Shown: positions 42,067-52,182 of the stretch, in pieces
Numbering within the stretch: the first letter of the stretch is position 1
How the letters are laid out: the number at the start of each line of letters is the position of its first letter
Assembly: GCA_026627065.1 (NCBI GenBank)
Contig: JAPNUO010000007.1
Coordinates: 62,001 to 126,000 of the forward strand
Direction: 5' to 3'
DNA length: 64,000 bases
From: Bacillota bacterium
GTDB taxonomy: Bacteria; Bacillota; Sulfobacillia; Sulfobacillales; Sulfobacillaceae
Notes under the pieces: generated by a model
Database searches by the model: none
What the model was told of the DNA's origin: nothing
What the model saw: the letters and a program-made list of their open reading frames with translations, nothing else
Translations under genes and position numbers: made by a program

Positions 42067-43245
42067 ATGAAATTGGCCGCGCGGATGGAAAAACTCCCGC
42101 CCTATTTGTTTTTGGAGCTAGACCGGATTGTCGCCGAAAAGCAGGCTCAAGGCTATGACATGATTAACCTAGGAATTGGCGATCCGGACCAACCCACGCC
42201 TTCCTACATTGTCAAAGCGCTTCAGGAAGCGGCTGCCAATCCGGCAAACCATCGCTATCCCGACTATTGGGGGAGCCTGCCCTTTCGCCAGGCGATGAGC
42301 CAGTGGTACCAGCGCCGTTTTGCCGTGACGCTTGATCCACGTTCAGAAGTGGTGGGGCTGATTGGCTCGAAAGAAGGCATTGCCCACTTGACGTGGGCCA
42401 TGGCGGGGCCAGGCGATGTCGTCCTGGTTCCTGATCCCAGCTACCCGGTGTACATGACGCAGGCCATTCTCGCCGGAGCGGACGTGTACCCCTTGCCGCT
42501 GCTGGCGGAACGTCAATTTCTGCCGGATTTGCGCAATATTCCTGAAGACATTTTGCGGCGGGCGAAAATGCTCTGGCTGAACTATCCCAACAATCCGACC
42601 GGCGCTGTGGCCCCCCGAGAATTTTACCGCGAGGCTGTAGCCCTGTGCCGCGAGTACGATATTCTCCTGTGCAGCGACCTGGCCTATGCCGAGATCGGTT
42701 TTGACGGCTACCGAGCCCCGAGCGTTCTGGAAATCCCGGAAGCGCGCGATATTGCGATTGAATTTTATTCCTTGTCCAAGCCCTTTAATATGACGGGATG
42801 GCGTATCGCGGCCGCCGTGGGCAACTCTACCGCCGTGAAGGCCCTGGGCACCCTCAAAAGTCATTTGGATTCGGGGGCATTTACCGCAGTGCAAGACGCC
42901 GCCATTGTGGCGCTTACCGAGGATCCCACCCCAGTGTTCACCGCGCAGAATCGCTTATACCAAGAGCGGCGCGACATTGTGCTGGAAGCCCTTCGAGCCA
43001 TGCGCCTGACTGTCCCTACGCCTTTATCCACCTTTTATGTCTGGTTTTCGACGCCGCGGGGCATGACTTCTAGTGATGCCAGCCGGTTCTTTGTTGAAAA
43101 CGCTCAAGTTGTGGTCGCTCCGGGAGCGTCGTATGGGCAAGCAGGGGAAGGATGGCTGCGCATTTCGCTGACCACCGCCACCGATCGATTGGCCGAAGCC
43201 ATGCAACGCATGAAGCGCGCCATGGAGCAGCTCACATCAATCTAA
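42067..43245 (+). CDS. dapL: LL-diaminopimelate aminotransferase-type class I aminotransferase
   Basis: The 392-residue PLP enzyme has the DapL-like features INLGIGDPDQPTPSYIVKAL, PDPSYPVYMTQAILAGA, LNYPNNPTGAVA and the PLP lysine Lys238 in SLSKPFNMTGWRIA. DapL converts tetrahydrodipicolinate to LL-diaminopimelate in lysine and cell-wall synthesis. Closely related aspartate or alanine aminotransferases cannot be excluded. ATG 42067 has AAAGGAG upstream. The next gene, glutamate racemase, starts 21 bases after its stop and also feeds peptidoglycan. Confidence 0.8.
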   Translation: MKLAARMEKLPPYLFLELDRIVAEKQAQGYDMINLGIGDPDQPTPSYIVKALQEAAANPANHRYPDYWGSLPFRQAMSQWYQRRFAVTLDPRSEVVGLIGSKEGIAHLTWAMAGPGDVVLVPDPSYPVYMTQAILAGADVYPLPLLAERQFLPDLRNIPEDILRRAKMLWLNYPNNPTGAVAPREFYREAVALCREYDILLCSDLAYAEIGFDGYRAPSVLEIPEARDIAIEFYSLSKPFNMTGWRIAAAVGNSTAVKALGTLKSHLDSGAFTAVQDAAIVALTEDPTPVFTAQNRLYQERRDIVLEALRAMRLTVPTPLSTFYVWFSTPRGMTSSDASRFFVENAQVVVAPGASYGQAGEGWLRISLTTATDRLAEAMQRMKRAMEQLTSI

Positions 43246-43266
43246 TCATTTACTGAGGTGATCTTC

Positions 43267-44124
43267 GTGGCGCCGTTGGGTCCCATCGCGCTGTTTGATT
43301 CAGGGGAAGGGGGGTTGACTGTTCTTCGCACCCTCCGGCAGCAACTGCCCCAATATCGTTTCCTCTATGGAGCCGACAGTGGCCATTTTCCGTATGGCGA
43401 GAAGTCACTGGACGATGTGCGACAGTGGTTCTTGGCCTTTTTGGACTTTTTTGTCCACCGTGGCGCCAGCGCCGTGGTGATTGCCTGCAACACGGCCACC
43501 GCGGCCGCCCTAGACGAGGCCAAGGCGCGGTCGCCGGTTCCCGTCATTGGCGTTGTGGACCCGGCAGCGCGGCGTGCCGCTGAAGTCACAAAAAATGGAA
43601 AAATTGGGGTGCTTTCGACCGAATCCACCTATCGGTCACGCCTTTACCCGCGGACACTGAAAGCGCTCAATCCCGCCCTCATGGTCGTGGCCAAGCCCTG
43701 TCCAATTCTTGTCAGCATGGCAGAAAATGGCGATACCGAAGGGTACCACGTGGAAGATAAGGTGCGGCAATGTGTTGAACCCGTGTTAGAAACAGGGGTC
43801 GATACGATTATTCTGGGCTGCACCCATTTTCCTCACATGCGGCAGGCGTTTAATCGCGTTGTCGGCCAAGCCGCGGCCATTATCGATCCCGGCGAGGAGG
43901 TCGGGGTCGCGCTGGCCGCCGCCCACATCGAGGTGGCCCCTGTCCAGTCGGCTGACGATCCCATTACCGCCTGGACGACGGCCGATCCGGGAAGATTTAC
44001 CGAAATTGCCAGAAAGTTATGCCCCGAGATTCCTTTGATCGCAGAGCCTCTCATGTGGCAGGGGCCTTCCTTAGCGGCGCCCCGCGCTTCGCTGCTTGAC
44101 AATGTCCCCACCAATCTTGGATAA
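43267..44124 (+). CDS. murI: glutamate racemase
   Basis: The 285-residue protein supplies D-glutamate for peptidoglycan. The two catalytic cysteines lie in ACNTATAAAL (Cys74) and GCTHFPHM (Cys185), with the substrate motif FDSGEGGLTVL at the N-terminus, where most enzymes have DSGVGG. I chose GTG 43267 because GAGGTGAT ends five bases before it; a GTG nine bases earlier gives a longer reading. It is probably co-transcribed with dapL. Confidence 0.9.
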   Translation: MAPLGPIALFDSGEGGLTVLRTLRQQLPQYRFLYGADSGHFPYGEKSLDDVRQWFLAFLDFFVHRGASAVVIACNTATAAALDEAKARSPVPVIGVVDPAARRAAEVTKNGKIGVLSTESTYRSRLYPRTLKALNPALMVVAKPCPILVSMAENGDTEGYHVEDKVRQCVEPVLETGVDTIILGCTHFPHMRQAFNRVVGQAAAIIDPGEEVGVALAAAHIEVAPVQSADDPITAWTTADPGRFTEIARKLCPEIPLIAEPLMWQGPSLAAPRASLLDNVPTNLG

Positions 44125-44160
44125 TCCTATTAACACGATATGATATTGGGGGACATTGTT

Positions 44161-44607
44161 GTGGCGGATATGGCGTTTGTTGTGGATACCCAAGCTCAAG
44201 GAGTCGCGGCCCACCATCGCACGGGGTCAGCGGAATTTTGGTCGACGGAGGCGCGCCTCGACCCGGATTCGACCAAACCCAACCCGCTGGAACTTTTGCT
44301 CGGCTCCCTCACCGGTTGTATGACGGTCGTCATGCAAATGATAGCGAGAGAACAAGGCTGGACTCAGGTAGAAGCCGACTATCATGTGCAAGGAGCGCTC
44401 GACCCGCGGGGACTTATGGGCGATCCCTCGGTGGCTCCTTACTTTCACACGGTCACGCTTGCCGTCCAGGTGCGGGGCGTGCCCAAGGATCAAGGTCCGT
44501 GGTTGCAAAAAGAGGTCGGACGGCGCTGCCCGGTCCATCGACTCCTGGAAGCGGCCGGTGTGCACCTGAGCGAATCCTGGCAGTTTGAACCCGCAACGGC
44601 GCGCTGA
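44161..44607 (+). CDS. OsmC/Ohr family peroxiredoxin-like protein
   Basis: The protein, about 148 residues, has the OsmC pattern: NPLELLLGSLTGCMTVVMQMIA with the first reactive Cys, then ALDPRGLMGDPSVAPYFHTV and the second Cys in RRCPVHRLLEAAGV. Family members reduce organic hydroperoxides with the two cysteines. GTG 44161 follows GGGGGAC; ATG 44140 and ATG 44170 are alternative starts. It lies between murI and cysK on the same strand, consistent with a sulfur/redox group. Confidence 0.87.
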   Translation: MADMAFVVDTQAQGVAAHHRTGSAEFWSTEARLDPDSTKPNPLELLLGSLTGCMTVVMQMIAREQGWTQVEADYHVQGALDPRGLMGDPSVAPYFHTVTLAVQVRGVPKDQGPWLQKEVGRRCPVHRLLEAAGVHLSESWQFEPATAR

Positions 44608-44620
44608 AAGGAGGAGAGCT

Positions 44621-45544
44621 ATGCGCTACGAATCGGCGATTGAAGCCATTGGCGCAACCCCGCTCATTCGCCTGAGGCGTGTCTCCGAAGAAACGGGCTG
44701 GAACGTTTACGGCAAATGGGAAGCCAAGAACCCCGGCGGCAGCGTCAAGGACCGCATTGCCTGGGCGATGATTCGCGCAGCGGAACAAAAGGGCGAGCTC
44801 CCTCCCGGCGGCACCATCATCGAGCCCACGTCAGGCAACACGGGTATTGGGCTTGCCTGGGTAGCTGCTGCCCGTGGCTATCGTGCCATTATCACCATGC
44901 CGGAAACGGCTAGCATCGAACGCCGCTTGATGATGCAAGGCTTCGGCGCCGAAGTGGTGTTGACGCCGGGGGCCGACGGGATGCGCGGAGCTGTGGCCAA
45001 GGCCCTGGAATTGAAAGCGGCCATCCCCGGTGCCGTGATTCTTCAGCAATTTGAAAATCCCGCCAATGTGCAAATTCACTACGAAACCACGGGGCCGGAA
45101 ATCTGGCGGGATACCGAAGGAGAGGTCGCCGCGTTCATAGCCGGCATTGGGACGGGTGGGACCATCACCGGGGCGGGGCGATTTTTGCGCGAAAAAAATC
45201 CTGACATTTACATTGTTGGCGTGGAGCCTCAGGAGTCTCCAGTGTTGTCCGGAGGTCCGCCGGGCCCCCATCGCATTCAAGGCATCGGCGCGGGCTTTGT
45301 TCCTGCGATTCTGGATCAAACGATTTATGATCGGCTGGTGGCGGTGCATGATGAAACAGCCATTCAGCGGGCACGGCAACTCATGAAAGAAGAAGGACTG
45401 GCAGTGGGGATCTCGAGCGGCGCCGCCGTGGAGGCCGCCCGCATCGCCTTGAGCGGTCGGACCCCTGCCGGCATGGCCGTTGTCATTTTGCCCGACTACG
45501 GCGAGCGCTACCTCTCTACTGCACTCTTTCAGGAGGGATCGTGA
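44621..45544 (+). CDS. cysK: O-acetylserine sulfhydrylase (cysteine synthase)
   Basis: The 307-residue PLP enzyme has the PLP lysine Lys43 in NPGGSVKDRIAW, the substrate loop PTSGNTGIGLAW, GIGTGGTITGAGRFL and GISSGAAVEAA. It makes cysteine from O-acetylserine and sulfide. ATG 44621 follows AAAGGAGGAGAG. Its last bases overlap the Rrf2 regulator gene by four (GTGA), which argues that the regulator senses cysteine or iron-sulfur status. The O-acetylserine-forming cysE lies five kilobases away. Confidence 0.94.
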   Translation: MRYESAIEAIGATPLIRLRRVSEETGWNVYGKWEAKNPGGSVKDRIAWAMIRAAEQKGELPPGGTIIEPTSGNTGIGLAWVAAARGYRAIITMPETASIERRLMMQGFGAEVVLTPGADGMRGAVAKALELKAAIPGAVILQQFENPANVQIHYETTGPEIWRDTEGEVAAFIAGIGTGGTITGAGRFLREKNPDIYIVGVEPQESPVLSGGPPGPHRIQGIGAGFVPAILDQTIYDRLVAVHDETAIQRARQLMKEEGLAVGISSGAAVEAARIALSGRTPAGMAVVILPDYGERYLSTALFQEGS

Positions 45545-45993
45545 TGAACGGCCTGAAGACTTCACTAAAGATTGGCCTACAAATCTTGGCCTTTTTAGCG
45601 GATGCTCGCAATCAGCCGGTATCGGTCCGCCAGCTGTCGGACGCGCTGAACCAATCGGAAAAATACTTAGAACAGTTGTTGTTGCCCATGCGGCGAGCCC
45701 GGTTTGTCATCAGTACCCGAGGTCCCCATGGAGGCTATCAGCTGGCGCGGCCAGCCGCCTACATTACGCTCTCAGAGATTGTGAATGTCCTCCAAGGGCC
45801 CATCACCTTTTGCGACTGTGCCAGCCATCAATGCCGCGAGTGCGTCAATCCCGTCATGTGGCAGGCGCTGGAAGCTTGTGTCGATCAGAGCTTAGGGTCC
45901 GTGACGCTCGCCGACGTGATCAATGGGCGGCCGTTCCCGTTGCCGCCGCGCGTGAGTACCGCGGGCTGGGTGCAAGGCGGGCTCGGAATTTAG
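45541..45993 (+). CDS. Rrf2 family regulator with a four-cysteine cluster
   Basis: The 150-residue winged-helix protein matches IscR/CymR: GLQILAFLADARNQPVSVRQ, ALNQSEKYLEQLLLPMRRA, STRGPHGGYQLARPA. The loop that binds iron-sulfur in IscR has Cys91, Cys93, Cys98 and Cys101 (CDCASHQCREC). CymR of Bacillus lacks such a cluster but controls cysteine genes together with CysK. This protein, translationally coupled to cysK, has both features, so it may join cysteine and iron-sulfur sensing. That dual role is inference. Confidence 0.88.
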   Translation: MMNGLKTSLKIGLQILAFLADARNQPVSVRQLSDALNQSEKYLEQLLLPMRRARFVISTRGPHGGYQLARPAAYITLSEIVNVLQGPITFCDCASHQCRECVNPVMWQALEACVDQSLGSVTLADVINGRPFPLPPRVSTAGWVQGGLGI

Positions 45994-46358
45994 GGACCTA
46001 CCGGTGGCCATTTTCGCCCCGCCCCGGACGAGTCGGACTACTCGTTGGCCCGACCGGCCCGGGAACTTGTTGAGGCATTTGGGCCTCTCCGGACAGGCCG
46101 AAGCCCGTATGGTGGGTTGAGCGGGGAAAGCTGGGATGGTATTCCGTTCCGTCTTTCTGAGGAAGAATGCGCGTGACCTCACGAAACCCTTCGGCGTTTT
46201 TAGAGTAGAGTTCTCGTGACGGGAGAATGTTCATCCCACGGAGACTCCGCCTAGCGCATGACTCGCATCAAAAGGGATAAACCCATTCGATGAGATCCAG
46301 TGGCCCATCGAATCGGGCCACGCAATCGCCGCTGAGACCACAGACGAGGAAGAGGCTC
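45994..46358 (+). other. gene-free stretch
   Basis: No ORF with a believable start, and no riboswitch or tRNA pattern, was found between the Rrf2 gene and the exported protein. Confidence 0.4.
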
Positions 46359-48272
46359 ATGTCACGCATTTTGGCTTTGACGGCATCGGGGGCTCTGGTG
46401 GCTTTTCTTGGGGCAAGTCCTCCATGGCCAATGAATTCGCCCCGTACTGCAGTGGCTGTCACGCGATTGCCGTCGGTCTCGCCTCGCACATTGGTCCTTT
46501 CGCCGGCGTCGGGCCCTCCCGGCACGCGGGTCACAGTGACGGGTGTGATCCCGACTGTCCGGCATCTGACGCCATCCCAGCGGAAAAAATTGCCGCCGGT
46601 CGGAAATATTCAGTTTGGAGGCCTTCAGGCGGGGCTGGACATTGAGGGGGTACCGCTGACGTGGTCGACCACCGACCCGGGCGAGTATCGCATGACGTTT
46701 CGGGTTCCGCGCGTGCCCTGGCTGACGATCCACGGAGAACACCCGTTGGTGGCTGGTCGATACGCCATCACGGTGACGTGCGTGGGGCCGCTGGTGGACG
46801 GGTGCGATAGCGGGCCAGCAGAAGCTCGCGGCATGTTTACGCTTACCGGTCCTATTGCGGTGAAACAAAAAACACCGTTCCTCCGCTTTTCGCCGGACCG
46901 GGGCTCGCCGGGAACGCTGATCCGGGTGAGCGGGTGGGCGCCGTTGACAAGCATCATTGGTCAGCCGTTTGGCTACCAGTTAGTCTGGAATCCGGGAACC
47001 TCTTCGAGTCCTAACACGACGGCCGTCATGCTCCATCAATCGTTGTCGGGTGTCATCACCGGCTCATTTCAGGTGCCGGCGGATGTTGAGCCGGCCGGTC
47101 CCTTGAACGTCGGCAAGAACATCCTCGCGCTCAGTGATTTCTTTATTCACCTCAACGAAACCAGCATTCCTCTAGCGCCTACGCCGTTTACCATTCTCCC
47201 TCCTACGTCCTGGGCTTCATTGGGACGGTTTCGTCCATTGTCCGTGACGACGAATCAGGACACGGCCTCGTTTGGCCAGCCGAGCCCGGTCGCGGTGAAC
47301 GGATCGACGGTCGGGGTCGCGACAACGCCGGGGCTGCTGTGGATTCGTGTGCAGAGTGAGTGGCGAGCCATATCCGTTGGGCCGATCGCGGCGCTCTCCC
47401 AGGCGGCGGGGTATCCCACCGTCTATAGCGGTGCGGATGCTCCTAGGGTCTCGTCCCTCACCTTTGTCAAAGGCTATCCCCAGAGCATCTTTGTCGCTGT
47501 ATCAGCAGCCAACGCCCAATATGGAAGCATTCCTCCGGTGTACAATACGCCCTATTACTCGACTAACTTGGGCCAATCGTGGAAGACGGTTCCGGTGCCG
47601 CACGGCTATACCCCTGGGGACTTTGGGGGCTTCGTGACGGAGGGGTCGGCGTTGGCTGCCTATTTCACCCAGGGCACGCACTGGGTGTCGGAAACTACCC
47701 AAGACGGCGGGCGGACATGGGCCGTGCAGCGGACACCCCTGCCGCCCGTGTCAGAACCCCCGCTGCAGTGGGGACCTATGGCGAATGCGGCATTTGGGCA
47801 AATGGGTCCGGGCAACGCTCAAACGGTGCTGAGGATGCTGTCCCCGGGGCATTGGGCCGTGTCGGCGTCGTTTACCAACTTGACCGGGACAACGACCCTG
47901 GCAGCCCTTACAGCGCGAAAGGCCTTGTTAATTGAGCCGGATGGGGCCTATCCGCTTCAAGTCACCCAGAACAGCGGGAAGACGTGGACTGACGTGGCCC
48001 TGCCGGTCATTCCAGGGGCACTTGGGGAGCAGGTGTTGGGCATGCTGAGCAATGGCACGCTGCTGGCCCAAGTCTCGATGAAAGACTCCTCCGCCCCTTT
48101 CTGGTACATCTTGAGGCCGGGCGCGCGCGGCTGGGCCAACGTGCCGGCGTCGGTCATTCCGCCCCAAACTTTTGGCGTGACCATCGACGGCAGCGACGTC
48201 TGGTGGATAAAAGACGCAGGCAGCGCGTCCGTGCCCCCGACGTTGGCCATGGTGGACGAAAACCGACTTTAA
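46359..48272 (+). CDS. exported protein with Asp-box (BNR/sialidase-like) repeats
   Basis: ATG 46359 has GAGGAAGAG upstream. The 637-residue product begins with a signal peptide (MSRILALTASGALVAFLGAS). Residues about 45-290 carry two Ig-like or IPT-type modules (LSPASGPPGTRVTVTGV, FSPDRGSPGTLIRVSGW). The C-terminal half is a beta-propeller with Asp-box repeats STNLGQSWKTV, TTQDGGRTWAVQ and VTQNSGKTWTDV. Asp-box proteins include sialidases and photosystem assembly factors. No catalytic residues are certain, so an exported structural or binding role is as likely. Confidence 0.72.
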   Translation: MSRILALTASGALVAFLGASPPWPMNSPRTAVAVTRLPSVSPRTLVLSPASGPPGTRVTVTGVIPTVRHLTPSQRKKLPPVGNIQFGGLQAGLDIEGVPLTWSTTDPGEYRMTFRVPRVPWLTIHGEHPLVAGRYAITVTCVGPLVDGCDSGPAEARGMFTLTGPIAVKQKTPFLRFSPDRGSPGTLIRVSGWAPLTSIIGQPFGYQLVWNPGTSSSPNTTAVMLHQSLSGVITGSFQVPADVEPAGPLNVGKNILALSDFFIHLNETSIPLAPTPFTILPPTSWASLGRFRPLSVTTNQDTASFGQPSPVAVNGSTVGVATTPGLLWIRVQSEWRAISVGPIAALSQAAGYPTVYSGADAPRVSSLTFVKGYPQSIFVAVSAANAQYGSIPPVYNTPYYSTNLGQSWKTVPVPHGYTPGDFGGFVTEGSALAAYFTQGTHWVSETTQDGGRTWAVQRTPLPPVSEPPLQWGPMANAAFGQMGPGNAQTVLRMLSPGHWAVSASFTNLTGTTTLAALTARKALLIEPDGAYPLQVTQNSGKTWTDVALPVIPGALGEQVLGMLSNGTLLAQVSMKDSSAPFWYILRPGARGWANVPASVIPPQTFGVTIDGSDVWWIKDAGSASVPPTLAMVDENRL

Positions 48273-48385
48273 GGGTGCGCGGCTCTTCAAGATTTCAGTC
48301 TTTGGGTCCGAGCGATCCGGGTTTGCGACGTCTAGACGTGAGGCGGCCGGCAAAGTCTACCCTGGCGGGCGAAACCTCGTCATGA

Positions 48386-49369
48386 TTAGTGCGGTATTTT
48401 GAATTCTGGGGGAGGTGTTGCTGGAACCTGAGCCGGGTCAACATTTCCGCCACTGAGGACCGCGACCACGGCCTGGCCGAGCAAGGCCTGGTGCGGCCCC
48501 GGGGTCAGCACGCATGCGGCGGCCGCAGCCCCGGAAGGTTCCACAACCATCTTCAAGCGTGCCATCAGAAGCCAGAGCGACTCCTGAATGGCAGTCTCGC
48601 TGACGGTCACCAGGTCATCTACGTAGCGTTCGATAATGGGATAGGTGAGATGGCCAAGCGCCAAGGTAATCAGGCCGTCGGCAATGCTCGCCGTCGACGC
48701 GAGTTCGACCCGGCGCCCGGCTTGGCGAGAGAGGGTGGCTTTGGCAGCGCCTTCGGGCTCCACTCCAATAATTCGCACCTCCGGCCGACAGCTTTTAATG
48801 GCGGTGGCGATGCCGGAGATTAATCCGCCGCCGCCAATGGGGACAACCACGGTATCCACTTGCGGCCAGTCGCTCAAGATTTCTAGTCCAAGGGTGCCCT
48901 GGCCAGACATGACAGCGGGATCGTCATACGGGGGCACGAAGGCGTATCCAGTCTCTTGTGCAATACGCTGGGCCCGTTCGAGCCGTTCGCGGCTGCGGGA
49001 TCCGCACGACTCGACGATGGCGCCGTAAGAGCGCGCTGCCTCCACTTTAATAGCCGGAGCGGTGACGGGGACAACCACTCGCGCCGGCAATCCAAAATGA
49101 CGCGCCGCCCATGCCACTGCTTGACCGTGGTTGCCCGACGAAGCGGTCACCACGCCCGGGGTGTTGGACTGGGCGAGCTCGCTTATTTTGTTTAAGGCCC
49201 CGCGAATCTTAAAGGACCCCGTGATCTGCAAATTTTCTGCCTTAAAGCGGACCTCGCGGCCTAGCATCGATGATATGCTTTGGCTTCGGACAAGCGGCGT
49301 CCGATGAATCAGCCCGTCAAGGCGCCGCTGGGCTAGAAAGATGCTTTCAAGCGTGGGCCCAGAAGTCAT
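48386..49369 (-). CDS. threonine ammonia-lyase (threonine deaminase), short form
   Basis: The 327-residue PLP protein has the lysine Lys54 in ITGSFKIRGALNK, ASSGNHGQAVAWAA, PIGGGGLISGIATAIKS and a C-terminal VVAVLSGGNVDP. It lacks the ACT-like regulatory domain of biosynthetic IlvA, as in catabolic TdcB or serine/threonine racemase-type enzymes. ATG 49369 overlaps the stop of the preceding hypothetical gene, so translation is coupled. Deamination of threonine to 2-oxobutanoate is the most likely activity; serine racemization is possible. Confidence 0.87.
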   Translation of the reverse strand: MTSGPTLESIFLAQRRLDGLIHRTPLVRSQSISSMLGREVRFKAENLQITGSFKIRGALNKISELAQSNTPGVVTASSGNHGQAVAWAARHFGLPARVVVPVTAPAIKVEAARSYGAIVESCGSRSRERLERAQRIAQETGYAFVPPYDDPAVMSGQGTLGLEILSDWPQVDTVVVPIGGGGLISGIATAIKSCRPEVRIIGVEPEGAAKATLSRQAGRRVELASTASIADGLITLALGHLTYPIIERYVDDLVTVSETAIQESLWLLMARLKMVVEPSGAAAAACVLTPGPHQALLGQAVVAVLSGGNVDPAQVPATPPPEFKIPH

Positions 49370-49794
49370 AAGGAGAAAACCCACCAGACAGGGTGGTCAT
49401 GCGCCGGCTGCTCGCTCAGCAGATCTTCCACGCGTCGGCGCTGGCGCGGGACCTTCTTTGTGATGCCGACCGCGAACGCGCGCGTATCGTACTCCACTTT
49501 ATGGCACTGGTAGTACTCCGCCGTTTTCTTGATGAAGTTGATGAGGTCCTGCCCGGCTTTTTGCCATTCCTCTGCGGTTAAGAAATACCAATAGCGGCCG
49601 CGCCACATGGCTAAGCGCACGGTAAACTTGTCCAGCCACTCCACGGTTTGGGACCGCTCGCCCAATCCATACTCCTCCAAGAATTCCGTGAGTTTGCGGG
49701 CGTCTTTCTGATTGGGGTGCCAAAAGACCAAATCCACCCAAAGACTGGCGCTGCCGTGGGACAGCGGCGGTTTGTTGTCGTGAATATGTTGCAT
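49366..49794 (-). CDS. hypothetical protein
   Basis: The 142-residue soluble protein (MQHIHDNKPPLSHGSASLWV ...) is rich in aromatic and charged residues (KFTVRLAMWRGRYWYFLTAE, INFIKKTAEYYQCHKV). No family is recognised. It lies between cysE and the threonine deaminase gene on the same strand, overlapping the latter by four bases. A distant link to RraB-like proteins crossed my mind but is not supported by any clear motif. Confidence 0.6.
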   Translation of the reverse strand: MQHIHDNKPPLSHGSASLWVDLVFWHPNQKDARKLTEFLEEYGLGERSQTVEWLDKFTVRLAMWRGRYWYFLTAEEWQKAGQDLINFIKKTAEYYQCHKVEYDTRAFAVGITKKVPRQRRRVEDLLSEQPAHDHPVWWVFSL

Positions 49795-49820
49795 GCGTTC
49801 TCCCTCTCTGCTTAGTCAGG

Positions 49821-50726
49821 TTATGTCGCTGAGTCCTGCCTGGTCCTCAACGCTATTGTAGACTTTGTAGTCACCTTGGAAAACGGGGGCACGCTTTCCG
49901 TGAGCCAGACGTTGCCGCCAATCACGCTCCCATGCCCTATGACCGTATTTCCGCCCAGGATGGTGGCTTCCGAGTAGATCACGACGTCGTGCTCAATGGT
50001 AGGATGGCGTTTGGTGCCGCGGATGAGGCGTCCGTCCTGATCATGCGGGATGTTGAGCGCGCCCAGCGTGACCCCCTGATACAAAGTCACGCGGTCGCCG
50101 ATCTCCGTCGTTTCCCCAATCACCACCCCGGTTCCGTGGTCAATGAAGAAGTACAAGCCAATTTGGGCCCCTGGGTGAATGTCGATGCCGGTTTCGCTGT
50201 GCGCGATCTCGGTCATCATGCGCGGCAGCAAAGGGACGCCCAAGGTTACCAGCCGATGCGCGAGGCGGTAGACGAGCGTCGCGTAAAAACCGGGGTAGGT
50301 GCTAATGATCTCGGTCAAGCCTTTGGCGGCGGGATCGCCTTCATAGGCGGCCTCGGCATCCGTCATTGCCTCATGCTGGATGGTCGGAAGGGTCAAAAAA
50401 AACGCGCGCGCCGTTTCTTCCGCTTTGGCAATTTCAGGGCAGAGGCCGTTGACATCGCACCGATGGTCAATGGCTTGGTGAATCAAGGCGGTAAGGCGCC
50501 AGAGCAGCTCTTCCGCGCGCTCCAGAGGCGGCGCCGCGGCGAGTCCCGATTCAGCCATCATGCAATGCGGAAACAGGAGCATTTGCACGTCGCGAATCCA
50601 TTGCCGAATAGGTTCGCGGCTCATGGCCCGCGAGAGCGCGTAGCGGGTCCGCATTTCTTCTTCCCCCTGGCGGAGTTGGCGCAAGATTTGCGTCAGTTCT
50701 TCAGAAGATAAGGCCCGATTAGACAT
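49821..50726 (-). CDS. cysE: serine O-acetyltransferase (EpsC/SrpH type)
   Basis: The 301-residue protein has an N-terminal helical part, then a left-handed beta-helix acetyltransferase domain: [69 protein letters not shown] and [15 protein letters not shown]. It makes O-acetylserine for CysK. ATG 50726 has AGG eight bases away and overlaps the stop of the M20 peptidase gene, so the two are coupled. It is separate from the cysK operon. Confidence 0.9.
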   Translation of the reverse strand: MSNRALSSEELTQILRQLRQGEEEMRTRYALSRAMSREPIRQWIRDVQMLLFPHCMMAESGLAAAPPLERAEELLWRLTALIHQAIDHRCDVNGLCPEIAKAEETARAFFLTLPTIQHEAMTDAEAAYEGDPAAKGLTEIISTYPGFYATLVYRLAHRLVTLGVPLLPRMMTEIAHSETGIDIHPGAQIGLYFFIDHGTGVVIGETTEIGDRVTLYQGVTLGALNIPHDQDGRLIRGTKRHPTIEHDVVIYSEATILGGNTVIGHGSVIGGNVWLTESVPPFSKVTTKSTIALRTRQDSAT

Positions 50727-52104
50727 AGGCTGCACCTAACTTTTCCCACAGGATAGCGATGGTTTGAGCGCCTCGGTGAAAGTTCACCAGGTGAAAGTGT
50801 TCGTTGGGCGCATGAAAATTTTCGTTTGGCAAGGCAAACCCTAAGAGGACCGTAGGCACGTTCAGAGTTTGGGAAAAATCGGCCACCACGGGAATGGAGC
50901 CGCCCATGCGAATGTGGGCGGCCGGGCGCTTAAAGACGGCTTCAATGGCCGCCTCGGCCGCTTTGACGGCCGGATGGTCGAGGGGGGTCAGGTGTGCTGG
51001 CGATCCAGCGCCCCGCACGATGTCCAGTCGGACCCCGGGAGGACAGTGTTTGCGCAGATGGCTTTCCACCAGCTGCGCGATGCGTTCAGGATCCTGCTGC
51101 GGCACCAAGCGGCAGCTAATCTTGGCGTGGGCGCAGGCAGGAATAATGGTTTTCTGCCCTTCGCCAGTAAATCCCGCCCACATGCCGTTGACGTCCAATG
51201 TCGGCCGCGTCCACAGGCGCTCGAGCACTGTGAATCCGGCTTCCCCGACCAAGGCCGGCACGCGGAGTTCATTTTGGTAGGCCTCCACATCAAACGGCAG
51301 CCGTTGAAAGAGCTGCCGCTCTTCCTCAGATAAGGGGAGGACGTCGTCGTAAAATCCGTCGACAGCCACGCGTCCGCTTTGGTCGTGAAGGCTAGCAAGC
51401 AGTTCTGCCAGGGCATGCGCCGGATTCATGACGGCCCCGCCATGGACGCCCGAATGAAGGTCTTGAAAGGGACCGATGACGCTGACTTCGAGGGTCACTA
51501 AGCCCCTTAGTCCATAGCAGATGGCAGGCTCCTCGTCCCCGAACATGGGCGTGTCGGAGATGACCGCGACATCGGCGGAGAGTTCAGAGCGATGTGCGCG
51601 GAGATAGTCTCCAAGATGGGGACTCCCGATTTCCTCTTCCCCTTCGAAGAGAAAAGCGAGGTTGACCGGCAACGTTCCGGTCTTGAGCCACGCCTCCGCG
51701 GCGATGACGTGCATGAAGAGCTGGCCCTTGTCATCGCTGGCGCCGCGAGCATAGAGGACGTTGTCCCGCACCTCCGGCTGAAATGGCGGGGAGATCCATT
51801 GGCTTACGGGATCCACCGGTTGGACGTCGTAATGCCCATAAACCAAGACGGTGGGGCGTCCTGGGGCCAGGGGCGTTCGGGCGAAAACCACCGGATGGCC
51901 GCCGGTGTCGTCAATGCGCACAGAGTCAATGCCAGCTCTTGCTAAACGGCCGGACAACCATTCGGCGGCACGCCTCACATCGTGACGATGCTGAGCCAAG
52001 GCCGAGACACTGGGAATGCTTAGAAACTCCCGCAGTTCGTCCACATGCCGCGCTTGTTGGCGGGCCAAATAGTCGAGAACCGGCACGGTTGCCGGATTTG
52101 CCAT
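50719..52104 (-). CDS. M20 family metallopeptidase (dipeptidase)
   Basis: The 461-residue protein has the M20 dinuclear zinc site: [38 protein letters not shown], and a late His in the [10 protein letters not shown] region. The dimerization domain lies at residues about 210-380 ([15 protein letters not shown]). It should hydrolyse dipeptides or acylated amino acids in the cytoplasm. The gene is first in a small minus-strand group with cysE. Confidence 0.9.
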   Translation of the reverse strand: MANPATVPVLDYLARQQARHVDELREFLSIPSVSALAQHRHDVRRAAEWLSGRLARAGIDSVRIDDTGGHPVVFARTPLAPGRPTVLVYGHYDVQPVDPVSQWISPPFQPEVRDNVLYARGASDDKGQLFMHVIAAEAWLKTGTLPVNLAFLFEGEEEIGSPHLGDYLRAHRSELSADVAVISDTPMFGDEEPAICYGLRGLVTLEVSVIGPFQDLHSGVHGGAVMNPAHALAELLASLHDQSGRVAVDGFYDDVLPLSEEERQLFQRLPFDVEAYQNELRVPALVGEAGFTVLERLWTRPTLDVNGMWAGFTGEGQKTIIPACAHAKISCRLVPQQDPERIAQLVESHLRKHCPPGVRLDIVRGAGSPAHLTPLDHPAVKAAEAAIEAVFKRPAAHIRMGGSIPVVADFSQTLNVPTVLLGFALPNENFHAPNEHFHLVNFHRGAQTIAILWEKLGAAYV

Positions 52105-52182
52105 GCCCTTCCCCCTTTTACCGCGTTTACTTGTATGATACCGGAAAAGACGGAGGGCGCGAAAATCTTTTTCCGCAGCCCG

